Below, piece by piece: positions 35,979 through 50,000 of a stretch of DNA of 64,000 nt. Source of the stretch: Bacillus albus (GTDB lineage Bacteria > Bacillota > Bacilli > Bacillales > Bacillaceae_G); the NCBI RefSeq assembly GCF_001884185.1, contig NZ_MAOE01000077.1, positions 40,569 through 104,568 of the forward strand, read 5' to 3'. Position 1 is the stretch's first letter; each line of letters opens with the position of its first letter. The notes below the pieces were generated by a model. It had not been told where the DNA came from. It saw only the letters and a program-made list of their open reading frames with translations, and did no database searches. The position numbers and the translations under genes are program-made.

Positions 35979-38900
35979 ATGACCAATGAGGAATGTTTTC
36001 CATTAAGTCACCCGCAGCGAAGAATATGGTATACAGAAGTTATTCATTCTGATAAAGGGATATGTAATTTAAGGTTTTTATTTAAACTTCATCGAAAAAT
36101 GAATTATTCAAAATTAAACCAAGTTGTGAATCGCGTTATCAGTGAAAATGACGGTCTGTGCATTAGATTAAAAGAAAATGGGCATCAGGAACCTAAACAA
36201 TATTTTACCAAACATGAAGTCCAAGAATTTGAGTTTTTCGATTTCAGTAATGTGGAGAATTCAGATTTGCTTGAGGAATGGATTGAGCAGAAAACAAAAG
36301 AAAGGTTTACATTACTTAATTCAAATTTATACTATTTCGCTTTAATAAAATTAAACGATAATGAATGTGCAGTCTTTGGAAATGTTCATCATATTATCAT
36401 GGATGGTTTATCAATTCAAATATTTACTGAGCAGATTGCAAAATATTATTATGAAATTCATAACGAGACTGAGGAAGGCGAAATTAAAAATTCATATGTT
36501 CAATTTCTGGACAATGAACAAACATACTTGAATAGTAGTCGCTTTCAAAAAGATCAAAAATTCTGGTTAGAGGAATTTAAAACACTTCCATCTGTAACCG
36601 GATTGAAACCCTATAATACGTACCAAGTTAGTACCAAAGCATCACGCGAGACGTTTATATTATCGGAGCATTTGAAGAGAAAAATAGAGTTATTTTCCCA
36701 AAATTACAAATTTAGTTTATATACTCTTTTTGTCGCTGCTTTCTCGTTGTCCATGTATCGGTGGACTTCATCGCTTGATATTGCATTAGGAATGGCTTAC
36801 GGCAACCGTATGACTAAAATGGAACGAAAATTGATTGGAATGATGGTGAGTACAGTTCCTTTAAGAATGGATATTGATCCAGAAGAAGAAGTGCTTTCAT
36901 TTATTGGTAGGGTTTCCAGAAAACAAAGTAAATCATTAAGACATCAGAAATATCCATTTGATTTATTATTAAAGCAGATTAATAAAGAGAATAACAGCAA
37001 TGTGAGACTTTTCGGAACTACGATTGATTATAGGGATCGTGATGAAAGTGGTGACTCACTATGGATCGCAAACCGTGAAGAGGTACAAGATTTTGCAGTG
37101 CATATTGAAAATCTAATTGATATAGACTCTTTACATGTACATATTGATTATCGTGAGGAGCTATTTTCTAAGGAAGAGATAAAACGCTTTTTTAACGTTA
37201 TGTTATCGATAATGGAAAACACTTTTGAAAACCCAAAGCAGAAGGTAGCTGAAATCGAAATTATTTCTGATGAAGATAAAAGAAAAAGTTTAGTTGAGTT
37301 CAACAATCCTAAGTTGGATTTCCCACCTCGGGAAACTCTTCATGAATTGTTCGAACGACAAGCAATGATTTATCCAAACGCTATTGCAGTTACGTATGAA
37401 AAAGAAAAAGTTACTTATAAGGAGCTTAATGAACGTGCAAATCAGTTAGCTCATTATCTGCAGAAAAAGGGAATAGGACCTGATACTTTAGTTGGACTGT
37501 GTGTTGAACGTTCTCTCGAAATGATTGTAGGTATTTTAGGGATTTTGAAGGCTGGTGGGGCTTATGTTCCACTTGATTCAACATATCCAGAGCAGCGACT
37601 TCAATATATTTTAGAGGATGCTAGCATTCAGTTATTCGTAACGCAAGAAAGTTTAAAAGAATTGAAATGGTTACCAGAAAATGTTGAATCGATTTGCCTG
37701 GATCGTGATCAAGAAGAGATTGGGAAAGAAAGTAAGACCTTGCCGGTTTCTGATGTGAATTCCCAAAATCTAGCTTACGTAATCTATACTTCGGGATCAA
37801 CAGGGAATCCAAAGGGCGTTATGATAGAGCATCACAATGTCATTCGGTTATTTAAATCGACGGATTGTTGGTATCAGTTTAATGAAAAAGATACTTGGAC
37901 GCTTTTTCATTCTTATGCATTTGATTTCTCAGTATGGGAAATTTGGGGAGCATTATTATATGGTGGAAAATTAGTTGTTGTTCCGTACTGGATTAGTCGA
38001 TCGCCAAAAGATTTTTATCAATTATTGGTGGAGGAAGAAGTCACAGTTCTAAATCAGACACCTTCCGCATTTCGACAATTAATACGAGTGTGTGAACATG
38101 AAGATAAGAATAAAAACTTGCAGCTGCGTTATGTGATATTTGGCGGAGAGGCGTTAGAACCCATTAGCTTGTTACCGTGGTTTCAAAGATATGGGGATAA
38201 AGAACCACAGCTAATTAACATGTATGGAATTACAGAAACTACAGTTCATGTTACGTATTATCCAATTACTCTAGATGATGTGCATCATGCTTCGAGAAGT
38301 AATATCGGAAAACGGATTCCAGATTTAGAAGTGTATATATTAGATGCTTATCAACAACCTGTTCCTATAGGTGTAGATGGTGAGCTTTATATCGGCGGGG
38401 CAGGGCTTGCGCGTGGGTATTTAAATAGACCTGAATTAACAGCAGAGCGCTTTATATCTCATCCATTTAGTAGTGATCCGAAAGCAAGATTATACCGGAC
38501 AGGAGACTTAGCGAGGTATTTGCCAGATGGTAATCTGGATTATCGTGGAAGAATTGATCATCAGGTTAAAATACGTGGTTTCCGAATTGAGATTGGGGAG
38601 ATTGAGTCTACTTTAAATGCATATGCATCTATAAAAGAGGCAGTTGTAATTGTAAGAGAAGATCAACCGGGTGATAAACGATTAGTAGCTTATGTTGTAG
38701 GAGATGGAAATGTAGGTGCGTGGAGAGAGTATCTTAAAGCGAAACTACCGAGCTATATGGTACCTTCAGGATACGTGAAGATGGAAGACATTCCACTTAC
38801 AGCTAACGGCAAAGTTGATCGTGAGGCCTTACCTATGCCAGAGGAAAAGCAGATTAATAGTGAATGTGTTGGCCCTCGAAATAGTAATGAACAGATACTG

Positions 38901-40535
38901 GCTACAATTTGGAAGCAAGTATTAGGTATTAAAAAGGTGGGAATCTATGATAATTTCTTTGAAATTGGTGGCGACTCGATTCTCAGTATTCAAATCATAT
39001 CTCAAGCAAGTCAAGTAGGGTTAAAACTTACTCCAAAGCAAATGTTTGAATGCCCAACTATTGCCGAACTGGCACAAGTGGCTATAGAAACGCAGGGAGT
39101 ACAAGCGGAGCAGGGGATTGTGACAGGAGATGTGCCTCTTACTCCAATTCAGTACTGGTTCTTCGAGCAAGAACATCCACATCCAGAGCATTGGAATCAA
39201 TCAATGCTTTTAAGAGTAAAAGAGAGATTGGATGTGAAGTTACTAGAGGGAGCAATATTAAATTTAATCAAACATCATGATGCTTTACGTTTTCGGTACG
39301 AGCAGTTATCAAACGGAACATGGAGGCAGAGAAATGAAGGGACTGATGAGCTGTCAGTACTCCATGTTGTAAAACGGAACAAAGTTAATGAAAAAGAGTG
39401 GAATAAAATAATACAAGAAGAGATGAATATTAATCAAGATAGTTTCAATTTAGTTACTGGTCCGTTAATGAGAGTAGTTTACTTTGAGGATAACTTGACT
39501 GGAAATGATCGAATATTCTGGGTGATTCATCATTTAGTAGTAGATGGAGTATCGTGGAGAATTCTATTGGAAGATTTACAGGTGGTATATAACCAGATGA
39601 AACAAGGTCAAGGAATTCGCTTACCTGCGAAAAGTACATCTTTTAAAGAATGGTCTGAACGACTCCAGACATACAGTGATTCGGGTATTTCAAAAGAAGT
39701 ACAGGATTATTGGAATGAACAAGTAGAAAAAGAAACGATGACAATTCCAATGGACTATCCAATACAAGAAACAACAGAAGAATCGATTGATCAAGTGACG
39801 AGGACTTTAGGAATAGAAGAAACATATGCATTGTTACAAGAAGTTCCAGTGACTCATAAGACAAGGATTGATGAGGTACTATTAACGGCATTAGGACAAG
39901 CTATCGTCGATTTTACAAATCAGCAAACGGTTTCTATTCATCTAGAAGGACACGGTAGAGAAGAGATGATTGAAGGTATTGATTTATCACGGACAGTGGG
40001 CTGGTTTACGAGTATTTATCCCGTTCATCTCAATTTTCAAGGAACTCAATCACCTATAGAAGGGTTAAAGGCTGTCAAAGAACAATTGCGTCGAATTCCG
40101 AATCGCGGAGTTGACTATGGTATTTTACGTTACTTGAATAAAGGGTTAATTCCGGTTTATCAGCAAAAGCCTTCAATAAGCTTTAATTATTTGGGCCAAT
40201 TTGATCAGGTGTTTTCAATGGAATCTTTGTTTATGCAAGAGACAGGGTTTACATTTTTAGATCATGCTCCAGATTCCAAGCCATCTCATCTAATTGATGT
40301 TATCGGAATGGTGAAAGATGAAAAGTTACATTTTATTTGGATGTATAGTAGAGAACAGTTTTCTAAATTAAAAATTCAAGTAATAGCAGATGCTATGTTG
40401 AGTCATCTTCGTCAACTTATAAATAAACCAACAACAGAGTCTGCTTTTACGGTATCAGATTTTGCTGATGCAGAGGATCTTACGGAAGAAAGCTTGAGCA
40501 AAGTATTACTTAAATTAACAAAGAAGAGGGTGTAA
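35979..40535 (+). CDS. krsA: NRPS KrsA-like, module 1 (C-A-T-E), Thr
   Basis: 1518 aa. A starter condensation domain (1-440, HHIIMDG) probably joins the fatty acid to residue 1. The adenylation domain (~455-955) has specificity residues DFWNIGMVHK, the well-known threonine code. The carrier domain has FEIGGDSIL near 998, and the C-terminal epimerisation domain (~1048-1500) has HHLVVDG and [12 protein letters not shown]. It therefore yields an N-acyl D-Thr. ATG 35979 is used, with AAGGGAAG upstream; an in-frame TTG at 35961 is less likely. krsB starts 3 bases after the stop. Kurstakin begins with fatty acyl-Thr. Confidence 0.92.
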   Translation: MTNEECFPLSHPQRRIWYTEVIHSDKGICNLRFLFKLHRKMNYSKLNQVVNRVISENDGLCIRLKENGHQEPKQYFTKHEVQEFEFFDFSNVENSDLLEEWIEQKTKERFTLLNSNLYYFALIKLNDNECAVFGNVHHIIMDGLSIQIFTEQIAKYYYEIHNETEEGEIKNSYVQFLDNEQTYLNSSRFQKDQKFWLEEFKTLPSVTGLKPYNTYQVSTKASRETFILSEHLKRKIELFSQNYKFSLYTLFVAAFSLSMYRWTSSLDIALGMAYGNRMTKMERKLIGMMVSTVPLRMDIDPEEEVLSFIGRVSRKQSKSLRHQKYPFDLLLKQINKENNSNVRLFGTTIDYRDRDESGDSLWIANREEVQDFAVHIENLIDIDSLHVHIDYREELFSKEEIKRFFNVMLSIMENTFENPKQKVAEIEIISDEDKRKSLVEFNNPKLDFPPRETLHELFERQAMIYPNAIAVTYEKEKVTYKELNERANQLAHYLQKKGIGPDTLVGLCVERSLEMIVGILGILKAGGAYVPLDSTYPEQRLQYILEDASIQLFVTQESLKELKWLPENVESICLDRDQEEIGKESKTLPVSDVNSQNLAYVIYTSGSTGNPKGVMIEHHNVIRLFKSTDCWYQFNEKDTWTLFHSYAFDFSVWEIWGALLYGGKLVVVPYWISRSPKDFYQLLVEEEVTVLNQTPSAFRQLIRVCEHEDKNKNLQLRYVIFGGEALEPISLLPWFQRYGDKEPQLINMYGITETTVHVTYYPITLDDVHHASRSNIGKRIPDLEVYILDAYQQPVPIGVDGELYIGGAGLARGYLNRPELTAERFISHPFSSDPKARLYRTGDLARYLPDGNLDYRGRIDHQVKIRGFRIEIGEIESTLNAYASIKEAVVIVREDQPGDKRLVAYVVGDGNVGAWREYLKAKLPSYMVPSGYVKMEDIPLTANGKVDREALPMPEEKQINSECVGPRNSNEQILATIWKQVLGIKKVGIYDNFFEIGGDSILSIQIISQASQVGLKLTPKQMFECPTIAELAQVAIETQGVQAEQGIVTGDVPLTPIQYWFFEQEHPHPEHWNQSMLLRVKERLDVKLLEGAILNLIKHHDALRFRYEQLSNGTWRQRNEGTDELSVLHVVKRNKVNEKEWNKIIQEEMNINQDSFNLVTGPLMRVVYFEDNLTGNDRIFWVIHHLVVDGVSWRILLEDLQVVYNQMKQGQGIRLPAKSTSFKEWSERLQTYSDSGISKEVQDYWNEQVEKETMTIPMDYPIQETTEESIDQVTRTLGIEETYALLQEVPVTHKTRIDEVLLTALGQAIVDFTNQQTVSIHLEGHGREEMIEGIDLSRTVGWFTSIYPVHLNFQGTQSPIEGLKAVKEQLRRIPNRGVDYGILRYLNKGLIPVYQQKPSISFNYLGQFDQVFSMESLFMQETGFTFLDHAPDSKPSHLIDVIGMVKDEKLHFIWMYSREQFSKLKIQVIADAMLSHLRQLINKPTTESAFTVSDFADAEDLTEESLSKVLLKLTKKRV

Positions 40536-40537
40536 AA

Positions 40538-43500
40538 ATGGGAGACGTTATTGATATATATGGTTTATCACCTTTGCAAAAAGGAATACTGTTTCATACT
40601 TTATACGATCAAGATGATGAATATTCTTTTTCCTATATTGTACAAGTAGGTTTCTTGCTCGGGGGGCAATTGGATGTTGCTACTTTTGAAAAAGCTTGGA
40701 AATATGTTATTCAACGACATGAGGTTCTGCGCTCAGTATTTGTTTGGGAGGAAGTAGAAAAACCTCTACAAGCAGTTTACGAACGTCTTCCTTTTACTAT
40801 TCATCAAGAGGATTGGAGTACCCATTCGCATGAGGAGAAGGAGAAGAAATTACACCAGTTTTTGATTGCAGATCGTAGGAAAGGATTTTTATTGGATGAA
40901 GCACCATTGATGAGAGTTACTGCGATTAAAGAAGCAGAAGGGGAAACGAGAATTATTTGGACACATCATCATATTTTGCTAGATGGTTGGAGTGTTTCAT
41001 TGGTCTTTAGTGAAGTGATGGAAGTTTATCTCAAGATGATAAAGGGAGAATTGTTGAATCTTCCTAAATCTCTTCCCTATAAAAAATATATCCAGTGGAT
41101 AAATAAACAAGATCAAAGTCAAGCAGAGGAATTTTGGAAAGAAGAATTAAAAGGGTTCTATGCACCTACGCCATTAGCGATGGAAAGAAAGGATCAAGGG
41201 CAGGAGAAGGGCTATGGAGAGTGTGTTTATCAGGTATCTGAGGAACTCACTGAGAATTTACAAGAGTGGGTACGAAATAGTCGATTAACATTGAATACGT
41301 TAGTACAAGGTGCATGGGCTTATTTGATGAGTAGGTATAGCGGTGACAGTGACGTCGTATTTGGCGTAACTAGCGCTGGACGTCCTACTGATTTAATGGG
41401 AGCAGGGAATATGGTGGGGCTATTTATTAACACATTACCTACCAGAATTCGATTAACGGATAATACATCAGTAGTAGATTGGCTTCGTAAAATACAAATG
41501 AAAGAAATGGAACGAAGACAGTATGAGTATAATTCGTTGATAGATATTCAAGGCTGGAGTGAGGTTCCGCGAAATAGCTCCTTATTTCATACCTTGTATG
41601 TGTTTGAAAATTATCCAATTCAAGGTGAGAGAAATGATGATTTAAGATTACTAGATGTTAAAAGCACGGAACAAACAAATTATCCTTTAACACTCATTGT
41701 AATGCCCGGTAAGAAAATTACTTTAAAGTTGATGTATGATCGAAGCTTTTTTAATGAAGAAACAATAAATCGGATCCAGAATCACTTATTGCAAATATTA
41801 ATTCAGATGACGAAGAGCCTAGATTCAAAACTATTTGAAATTACTCATTTAACAGAAGAAGAACAGATACAGTTACTAGAGGAATGGAATCATACTCAAG
41901 TTAATTATTCGGCTGAAGGCATGGTTCATACAATGTTTGAGGAGCAAGTTAAAAAAACGCCGGAAGCAATCGCGGCTAGTTACGAAAATGAACAAATTAC
42001 CTATAAAGAGTTGGATAAGCGTGCAAATCAGCTAGCTCATTATTTACAAAAGCATGGTGTAGGACCAGAGTCTCTAGTTGGTGTATATATGGAACGTTCA
42101 TTACAAATGATGATAGCGTTATTAGGTATTCTAAAATCAGGAGCAGCGTATGTTCCACTTGACCCTACTTATCCAGAGAGTCGGCTTCGATATATATTAG
42201 AGGATGCTGGAATCGAAGTACTAGTGACGGAAGAAAATTCTAAAAACTTGTTTGTATCTGAAAATATAGAAACGATTTGTATGAATAAAGATTACACTGC
42301 AATTGAAAAAGAAGAATCAACCCCATGTATAAGTGGTGTAACAGGAGAAAATTTAGCATATGTTATGTATACTTCAGGATCTACAGGGAATCCAAAGGGA
42401 GTAATGATTGAGCATCATTCAGTAATTAATTATCTAGAATGGATGCAACATAAATATCCACTTTCTGAAAAGGATGTGGTCTTGCAGAAAACGCCATTCT
42501 CATTTGATGTCTCTGTTTGGGAATTGTTTTGGGGCATTCACGTTGGTGCAAGTGTATCTTTCTTACCTCCAGGTGGAGAAAAAGATCCTTCTATTATAGC
42601 TGAAGTGATTAAACAACATCAGGTCACTATAGTTCAATTTGTACCTTCGATGTTATCTGTTTTCTTAGATCAATTCAATCATATTGAATTGAACATGAAT
42701 TGTTCCTCTGTACGCCATGTATTTTCTGGTGGAGAAGAACTAAGTTCAGGGTTAGTTAGACGATTTCAACAGAAATGGAATTATAGTGGACAAGTGAAAT
42801 TAACCAACTTTTATGGACCAACTGAAGCCACTATTTATGTGAATGCATTTGATATTCAGCCTAATCAAGAATTTGTTTCTATTGGGCAGCCAATACAGAA
42901 CACGCAATTATATGTATTAGACCAAAATCAACGCTTGCAATCAATAGGAACTGAGGGTGAGTTATATATTGGTGGTGCTGGTTTAGCGCGTGGATACTTA
43001 AATCGTCAGAATCTTACTGCTGAAAAATTCATTTCGCACCCATTTCGATTGGGGGAACGACTATATCGAACAGGAGATTCAGTAAGATATCTAACTGATG
43101 GAAATATAGAATTTATAGGTAGAATGGATCATCAAGTCAAAATGCGTGGTTTTAGGATTGAATTAGGAGAAATTGAAGCAACTTTAGAAAAATGTTCGTT
43201 TATTAAAGAGGCTGTCGTATTAGTTAGAGAAGATCGTCCAGGTGATCAACGATTGGTTGCATATGTAATAAGCGATGGAAATACCCAAGGGTGGAGAGAG
43301 TATTTACAAAAACAATTACCGAATCATATGATTCCAGCGCACTTTATAGAGTTAGAACACTTTCCGCTTACTCCGAATGGGAAAATCGACCGAAAGGCCT
43401 TGCCAGCACCTGATGAGCAAGCTATTGAAGATTTAAATGTGCTACCTCGGACACCATCGGAAGAGCTTATTGCCTCGGTTTGGAGTCAAGTGTTAGGAAC

Positions 43501-46500
43501 AGAAAATATTGGCATTCAGGATTCCTTCTTTGAACGTGGTGGGCACTCACTACTTGCTACTCAAATCGTCTCTCGATTGCAAGAACTGTTCCAAATTAAA
43601 ATTCCATTACGTGAACTTTTCAAGCACGATACAGTGGAAGCATTGGCGAAACGAGTGGATCATTTACGAAAAGAAGATAAAAAACGAGAGGTTGCTCCTC
43701 TTGTACCTATGAAACGAGAAGAAGTTATCCCACTTTCCTATGCGCAGAAACGTCTATGGTTTATTAATCAATTAATGCCAAATAGTGCTATGTACAATAT
43801 CCATGCAGCGTGTCGCTTAACAGGTGAATGGTCAATTGAAGCATTGGAGGTCGGATGGAATCAATTGTTGGAGCGTCATGAATCATTAAGGACGACAATT
43901 CTAGAACGAGAGGGTGAACCTTTTCAACAAGTTCAATCTCATGTATTCAGACATATTCCTCAAACGAATCTAACAGATCTCTCTTTGGAAGATAGGGAAA
44001 GAGAAATGAAACGCCTCATTCAAAACGAAGCTGAGGAACCATTTCATTTTGGACAAGGTCCTCTGATTCGAACACGATTATTGAAAGTGGACAGGGAAGA
44101 ATGGATTCTCATTTGTACTATGCATCATATTATTTCAGATGGATGGTCAATGGGAATCTTACTTGAAGAATGGATGGCTTTTTATGAAGGAGCATTAAGC
44201 GGCAAACCGGCGGAATTGAAGGAGTTATCTATCCAATATGCAGATTTTGTCATATGGCAGAAGGAATGGCAAAAAGAAGAGAATTTGAATCAGCAACTCC
44301 AATATTGGAAGGAAGAATTATCTGGGGAACTACCGGTTTTACAATTACCGATGGATCGTCCTCGACCTGCAGTTCAAACCCATCGTGGTGCAAGTCAGTC
44401 CTTAATAGTGGCGAATTCCCTACAGGAAAAGCTCAAAGATTTAAGTCTGAAAGAAGGATGCACTTTATTTATGACATTGATGGCAGCGTATCAAAGCTTC
44501 CTTTCTCGTTATACAGGACAGGACGACATTATAGTTGGAAGCCCAATCGCTAATCGAAATGTGAAAGAGATTGAGGGATTAATAGGATTCTTTGCAAACA
44601 CGTTAGTTTATCGAGCTGATTTCAGTGAAAATCCGACGTTCCAAGAACTTTTGTCGCAGGTAAGAAAAAAAGCGCTAAAAGCATACGAGTATCAGGACAT
44701 CCCATTTGAGAAAGTGGTAGAATCCGTAAAACCGGAACGGAATACAAGTCATTCACCGATATTCCAAACTATGTTTACTTTACAGAATACGAAACAAGAG
44801 TTTGTTCAGCTATCTGAAAGACAAATGGAACTTATGGAAAGCCATGCTTCTGTTGCCAAATTTGATTTGAGTTTATTTGCTTCTGAGACGGAAGAAGGAT
44901 TATCACTAACCTTTGAATATAATACTGATTTGTTTAATGATACAACCATTGAACGGATGGCAAGTCATTTTAAACATTGGTTAAATCAAATTGTCTCTCA
45001 TCCAAAATGTGTACTATCAGAACTGAATATGTTATCGAAAATAGAATATAAGCAACTATTAGAGGAATGGAATAAATCGGGTGTTATAGATATGGAAGAA
45101 AGCACGATTCATACAATGTTTGAAGAACAAGTGGAAAAAACACCAGAAGCAATTGCAGTAGTGTGCGAAGATGAAGAACTAACATATCGAGAGTTGAACG
45201 AACGCTCGAATCAGTTGGCACATTATTTACAAAAAAATGGTGTAACATGCGAATCATTGGTTGGGATTTGCGTTACACGTTCATCCGAGATGATTGTCGG
45301 TCTCTTAGGAATTATGAAGGCGGGAGGAGCATATGTCCCAATTGATCCAGCGTATCCGGAAAGTCGACTGCAGTACATTTTAGAAGATGCTCAAATAAAC
45401 GTACTGGTGACACAGGAAAAGTTACAACAAAAAATGGTTATACCTAAATTCGTTGACGTGATTTGTATTGATGGTAATCGAGCAGAAATAGAACAAGAAG
45501 TAACTACGGTATGTATGAGTGAAGTGACGGCCGATAACTTAGCCTATATTATCTATACTTCAGGTTCCACTGGAAATCCAAAGGGAGTAATGATTGAGCA
45601 CAGGAATACAGTAACAATGATTCATTGGGCGCATCACACGTATTCCCGAAAGGAATTAGCGGGAGTGTTAGCTTCAACTTCGCTATCTTTTGATTTATCC
45701 GTTTTTGAAGTATTTGTTTCCTTAACGATGGGTGGTAAGGTGATTGTCACTGAAAATGCTTTACATCTAGAGAAGTTGTCTTCCAAGGGTGTAACTTTGA
45801 TTAATACTGTGCCATCGGCAGCGAAGGAACTGGTTCGAACAAAAACAATACCTTCTTCGGTAAAGGTGATGAATTTGGCTGGAGAACCATTGCCATATTC
45901 GCTTGTTCAAGATTTATACGAGAGAAGTACGATTGAAAAGGTGTACAACCTATACGGCCCGTCCGAAGATACTACGTATTCCACGTATATGGAATTAGAA
46001 AAGGGTGTCATGCATAGGGTGCCACCAATTGGTAAACCAATATTCAATACAGAAGTATATGTACTGAGTGCCGAACAAAAAATGGTTCCAATTGGTGTAG
46101 TTGGTGAGCTATACATTGGTGGATCAGGGTTAGCACGTGGATATTTAAACCGCCCTGACTTAACACAAAATCGTTTTATATCGCATCCGTTTAAAGAAGG
46201 AGAGCGAGTATATCGGACTGGAGATCTAGTAAGGTATTTACCAGATGGAAATTTGGAGTATGTTGGACGAATCGATCATCAAGTAAAAATTCGTGGGTTC
46301 CGGATTGAATTAGGAGAAATTGAAGCGGCCTTACAAAGGTATACATTAGTTAACGAAGCTATTGTGATGGTGCGGGAAGATTATCCTGGCGATCCGCGTT
46401 TGATTGCCTATGTTGTAGGAGACGGGGATGCCCAAAAGTGGCGTGATTATCTCAAGAATCAACTACCAAATTATATGATTCCAGCCTATTTTGTTGGATT

Positions 46501-47008
46501 AAATGCATTTCCACTCACTCCTAATGGGAAAATTGATAGGAAGGCCTTACCAGCACCAGAGAGACAGGAGATAGCAAGTGGTTATATTGCTCCTCGTACG
46601 TCTACGGAAAAAACAATCGTTTCGATATGGCATGAAGTTTTAGGTATGGAAAACATCGGAATTCAAGATTCGTTTTTTGAAATTGGTGGCCATTCACTAC
46701 TCGCTACGCAAGCTGTTTCCAATCTTAAAGAGGCTTTTGGAATCGAGATACCATTGCATGATTTATTTATGTTTCATACGGTGCAGCAATTGGCGGAACA
46801 GATTGATCAATTGCTCGATAACAAAAATCAAGAAATGCAGAATGATAGTAAGGAGAATGTAAGTCTTCAAGACTATATTCAAAAAGAAGCAGAAGTCAGT
46901 AATGATGAAGAATTACTAGAACTGCTTAAGCAATTAGAAGAGCTATCAGAGGAAGAAGCACAAGGGATATTCGAGAGTAATTTGATTGAGGAAGGGGTAA
47001 AAAAATGA
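40538..47008 (+). CDS. krsB: NRPS KrsB-like, modules 2-3 (C-A-T-C-A-T)
   Basis: 2156 aa. Module 2: a C domain of the type that follows an epimerase ([19 protein letters not shown]), A domain (~465-958) with residues DVWQFGFIYK, not a standard code, and T domain GGHSLLATQ near 1004. Module 3: C (~1061-1508, HHIISDG), A (~1525-2015) with DLFNNALTYK, a known alanine code, and T near 2055. An acidic tail (2090-2156) precedes the krsC start, which overlaps by ATGA. Kurstakin has Gly-Ala at these positions, so module 2 should load Gly if the product is kurstakin, although its code differs from the common Gly code. Confidence 0.9.
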   Translation: MGDVIDIYGLSPLQKGILFHTLYDQDDEYSFSYIVQVGFLLGGQLDVATFEKAWKYVIQRHEVLRSVFVWEEVEKPLQAVYERLPFTIHQEDWSTHSHEEKEKKLHQFLIADRRKGFLLDEAPLMRVTAIKEAEGETRIIWTHHHILLDGWSVSLVFSEVMEVYLKMIKGELLNLPKSLPYKKYIQWINKQDQSQAEEFWKEELKGFYAPTPLAMERKDQGQEKGYGECVYQVSEELTENLQEWVRNSRLTLNTLVQGAWAYLMSRYSGDSDVVFGVTSAGRPTDLMGAGNMVGLFINTLPTRIRLTDNTSVVDWLRKIQMKEMERRQYEYNSLIDIQGWSEVPRNSSLFHTLYVFENYPIQGERNDDLRLLDVKSTEQTNYPLTLIVMPGKKITLKLMYDRSFFNEETINRIQNHLLQILIQMTKSLDSKLFEITHLTEEEQIQLLEEWNHTQVNYSAEGMVHTMFEEQVKKTPEAIAASYENEQITYKELDKRANQLAHYLQKHGVGPESLVGVYMERSLQMMIALLGILKSGAAYVPLDPTYPESRLRYILEDAGIEVLVTEENSKNLFVSENIETICMNKDYTAIEKEESTPCISGVTGENLAYVMYTSGSTGNPKGVMIEHHSVINYLEWMQHKYPLSEKDVVLQKTPFSFDVSVWELFWGIHVGASVSFLPPGGEKDPSIIAEVIKQHQVTIVQFVPSMLSVFLDQFNHIELNMNCSSVRHVFSGGEELSSGLVRRFQQKWNYSGQVKLTNFYGPTEATIYVNAFDIQPNQEFVSIGQPIQNTQLYVLDQNQRLQSIGTEGELYIGGAGLARGYLNRQNLTAEKFISHPFRLGERLYRTGDSVRYLTDGNIEFIGRMDHQVKMRGFRIELGEIEATLEKCSFIKEAVVLVREDRPGDQRLVAYVISDGNTQGWREYLQKQLPNHMIPAHFIELEHFPLTPNGKIDRKALPAPDEQAIEDLNVLPRTPSEELIASVWSQVLGTENIGIQDSFFERGGHSLLATQIVSRLQELFQIKIPLRELFKHDTVEALAKRVDHLRKEDKKREVAPLVPMKREEVIPLSYAQKRLWFINQLMPNSAMYNIHAACRLTGEWSIEALEVGWNQLLERHESLRTTILEREGEPFQQVQSHVFRHIPQTNLTDLSLEDREREMKRLIQNEAEEPFHFGQGPLIRTRLLKVDREEWILICTMHHIISDGWSMGILLEEWMAFYEGALSGKPAELKELSIQYADFVIWQKEWQKEENLNQQLQYWKEELSGELPVLQLPMDRPRPAVQTHRGASQSLIVANSLQEKLKDLSLKEGCTLFMTLMAAYQSFLSRYTGQDDIIVGSPIANRNVKEIEGLIGFFANTLVYRADFSENPTFQELLSQVRKKALKAYEYQDIPFEKVVESVKPERNTSHSPIFQTMFTLQNTKQEFVQLSERQMELMESHASVAKFDLSLFASETEEGLSLTFEYNTDLFNDTTIERMASHFKHWLNQIVSHPKCVLSELNMLSKIEYKQLLEEWNKSGVIDMEESTIHTMFEEQVEKTPEAIAVVCEDEELTYRELNERSNQLAHYLQKNGVTCESLVGICVTRSSEMIVGLLGIMKAGGAYVPIDPAYPESRLQYILEDAQINVLVTQEKLQQKMVIPKFVDVICIDGNRAEIEQEVTTVCMSEVTADNLAYIIYTSGSTGNPKGVMIEHRNTVTMIHWAHHTYSRKELAGVLASTSLSFDLSVFEVFVSLTMGGKVIVTENALHLEKLSSKGVTLINTVPSAAKELVRTKTIPSSVKVMNLAGEPLPYSLVQDLYERSTIEKVYNLYGPSEDTTYSTYMELEKGVMHRVPPIGKPIFNTEVYVLSAEQKMVPIGVVGELYIGGSGLARGYLNRPDLTQNRFISHPFKEGERVYRTGDLVRYLPDGNLEYVGRIDHQVKIRGFRIELGEIEAALQRYTLVNEAIVMVREDYPGDPRLIAYVVGDGDAQKWRDYLKNQLPNYMIPAYFVGLNAFPLTPNGKIDRKALPAPERQEIASGYIAPRTSTEKTIVSIWHEVLGMENIGIQDSFFEIGGHSLLATQAVSNLKEAFGIEIPLHDLFMFHTVQQLAEQIDQLLDNKNQEMQNDSKENVSLQDYIQKEAEVSNDEELLELLKQLEELSEEEAQGIFESNLIEEGVKK

Positions 47009-50000
47009 GAAGTGATTTACTTGCAAAGCTGAGTTCACTTTCTCCTGAGAAGAGAGCATGGCTTCAGAAGCAAATGCAAAAAAAGGAGAATAAAGAAGCA
47101 CTCCCGTTGTCTTATGCACAACAACGTTTGTGGTTTATGGACAGATTTAACCCAAACAGTTCTTTATATAATATTCCAACAGTATGGCATCTAAAAGGAA
47201 ATTGGATACCTGAAGCATTAGAGAAGGGATTCAATCGACTCATTGAACGTCATGAATCACTACGAACTGTTTTTAAAGAAATAGGAGAACAGCCTGTGCA
47301 ACAAATTGTCGAATTCCTTCCTAGAGCATTACCTGTAAGAGATTACTCTCAACTTCCTCTAGAAGTAAAAGAAAAAGAGGTAGATAGTTTAATTGCGAGA
47401 GAAGCGCAAGAACCATTTGATTTAATGAATGGTCCTTTAATTCGTAATCAGCTTGTTCAATTAGAGAAGGATGAATGGTTATTACTGTGTACGATGCATC
47501 ATATTATTTCTGATGCTTGGTCCATTGGTATATTCATGAATGAATTACTTGCTTTCTATGAAGAAGAAACGGGCGGAAATCCTGCTAAATTAAGTTCACT
47601 ATCTATTCAATATGCAGACTTTGCGAAGTGGCAAAAGGAGTGGTTGCAAGGTGATGTGCTAAATCGTCAGCTTACGTATTGGCAGGAAGAATTGTCTGGT
47701 GAGCTTCCTATCTTACAACTGCCAGTGGATCGACCTCGACCGGTTAAGCAGACTTACTCTGGGGCTGCGTATCATGTAATTTTTCCTTATAAATTGCTCA
47801 GTCAATTGAAGGATTTAAGTCGACAAGAAGGATCTACTTTATTTATGACTTTAATGGCCGCATACCAGAGCTTTCTTGCTCGTTATACGGGACAAAAAGA
47901 TATTCTAGTTGGTAGTCCGATTGCAAATCGGAACCATAAGGGAGTAGAAGGATTAATTGGTTTCTTTGTTAATACGTTGGTTTATCGATCAGATTTGAGT
48001 GGCACCCCTACTTTTCGGGAGATTTTGAACCAAACAAAGAAAAAGGCGTTAAAAGCTTACGAATATCAAGATATACCATTTGAAAAAGTGGTAGAAGCTG
48101 TGCAATCTGAACGAAGCATGAGTCATTCCCCTATATTTCAGACCATGTTTACGCTACAGAATATAAAACAAGAACGACTAGATTTGCCTGATAGAAGTAT
48201 TGAAATGGTAGAAAGTAATATGTCTATTGCTAAATTTGATTTGAGCTTAACTGCCTATGAAGTGGAAGAAGGTCTATTTGTCTCATTTGAATACAACACG
48301 GATTTATTTGATAGTAGTACCATTGCACGTATGGCAGGACATTTTGAGAACTGGCTAAATGAAATCACGTATTATCCAGATGAATCATATACAAAGCTGT
48401 CAATGTTATCTGATACCGAGCAAAAACAACTCCTAGAAGAATGGAATGATACGGACGTAGTTTATGGTCATGATTGTATGATTCATGAGCTATTTGAGCA
48501 GCAAGTTGCACGGACACCTGATGCAGTGGCGGTAGTTTATGAGGGTGGAAAGCTAACGTATCAAGAACTTAATGAAAAATCGAATCAATTGGCACATTTT
48601 CTACAAAAACGAGGTATCGGACCTGAATCATTGGTCGGTATATGTATTGAACGTTCTCCTGATATGATTATCGGTCTCTTTGGGATTTTGAAGGCAGGTG
48701 GGGCTTATGTCCCACTGGATCCAAGTTATCCCGAAAATCGCCTGAGATATATTTTGGAGAATTCACAAATTCAAGTGCTGTTAACAAAAGAGGCACTACA
48801 GGACTGGTTACCTAAAGATATTCAAGCAATTTGTTTAGACCGGGATCAAGTGATGATTTCTAAAGAGAGTAATTTAGCTCCGATGAGTGGAGTAACAGCA
48901 AATAACTTAGCCTATATTATATACACTTCGGGTTCGACGGGAAATCCAAAGGGTGTAATGATTGAACATCATTCCGTTATCAATCGCCTACAGTGGATGC
49001 AGAAAAAATACCCATTGTCCGAGGACGATACAATCTTACAAAAGACACCGTTTTCGTTTGATGTTTCTGTCTGGGAATTATTTTGGTGGTCATTTGTAGG
49101 AGCACGTGTTTGTTTACTTCCACCAGGAGGAGAGAAAGATCCTGCGGTCATTGAGGAGTATATTGAACGATATCGTGTGTCCACCATGCACTTTGTTCCG
49201 TCGATGTTATCTACTTTCTTAGATTATATGGAACTATATAATTCGAAAAGGGATATATCATCTTTAATTCAAGTTTTTACTAGTGGAGAAGCGTTAAACA
49301 CTGAGCAGGTTCGCCGGTTTAAGGGGATCTTTTACAATGTTCAGCAAACAAAGTTAATTAACTTGTATGGTCCTACTGAAGCGACTGTGGATGTGACTTA
49401 TTATGATTGTGATTTAGAAAAAGAACCAATACTTATTCCGATTGGTCGTCCGATTGATAATACAGAGTTGTATGTGTTAGATCAATATCAACAAGTGGTC
49501 CCGATTGGTGTGGCAGGGGAACTTTACCTTGGAGGAGTAGGATTGGCACGTGGCTACTTCAATCGACCAGATTTAACTACTGAACGTTTTATTCCGCATC
49601 CCTTTAAGGACGGGGAACGATTATATCGAACGGGTGACTTGGTGAGATATATGAATGATCGTAACTTAGAATATATTGGAAGAATAGATAACCAAGTCAA
49701 AATTAGAGGATTCCGAATTGAATTGGGAGAAATTGAAGCAGCCTTACATGATCACTCATCTGTAAAAGAAGCAGTAGTGTTGGTGAAGGAAGATCGACCA
49801 GGAGATAAGCAGTTAGTAGCTTATGTAGTGGGCGAAGGGGATACTGGAGAGTGGCGTGAATATCTCAAGAAGCAACTGCCACATTATATGGTTCCGGCAT
49901 ACTTTTTCCAAATTGAAGGTATGCCACTCACTCCAAATGGTAAGGTGAATCGGAAAGCCTTACTGGAATTAGAAGAACAGTTCATAAGTGAAGATAATAC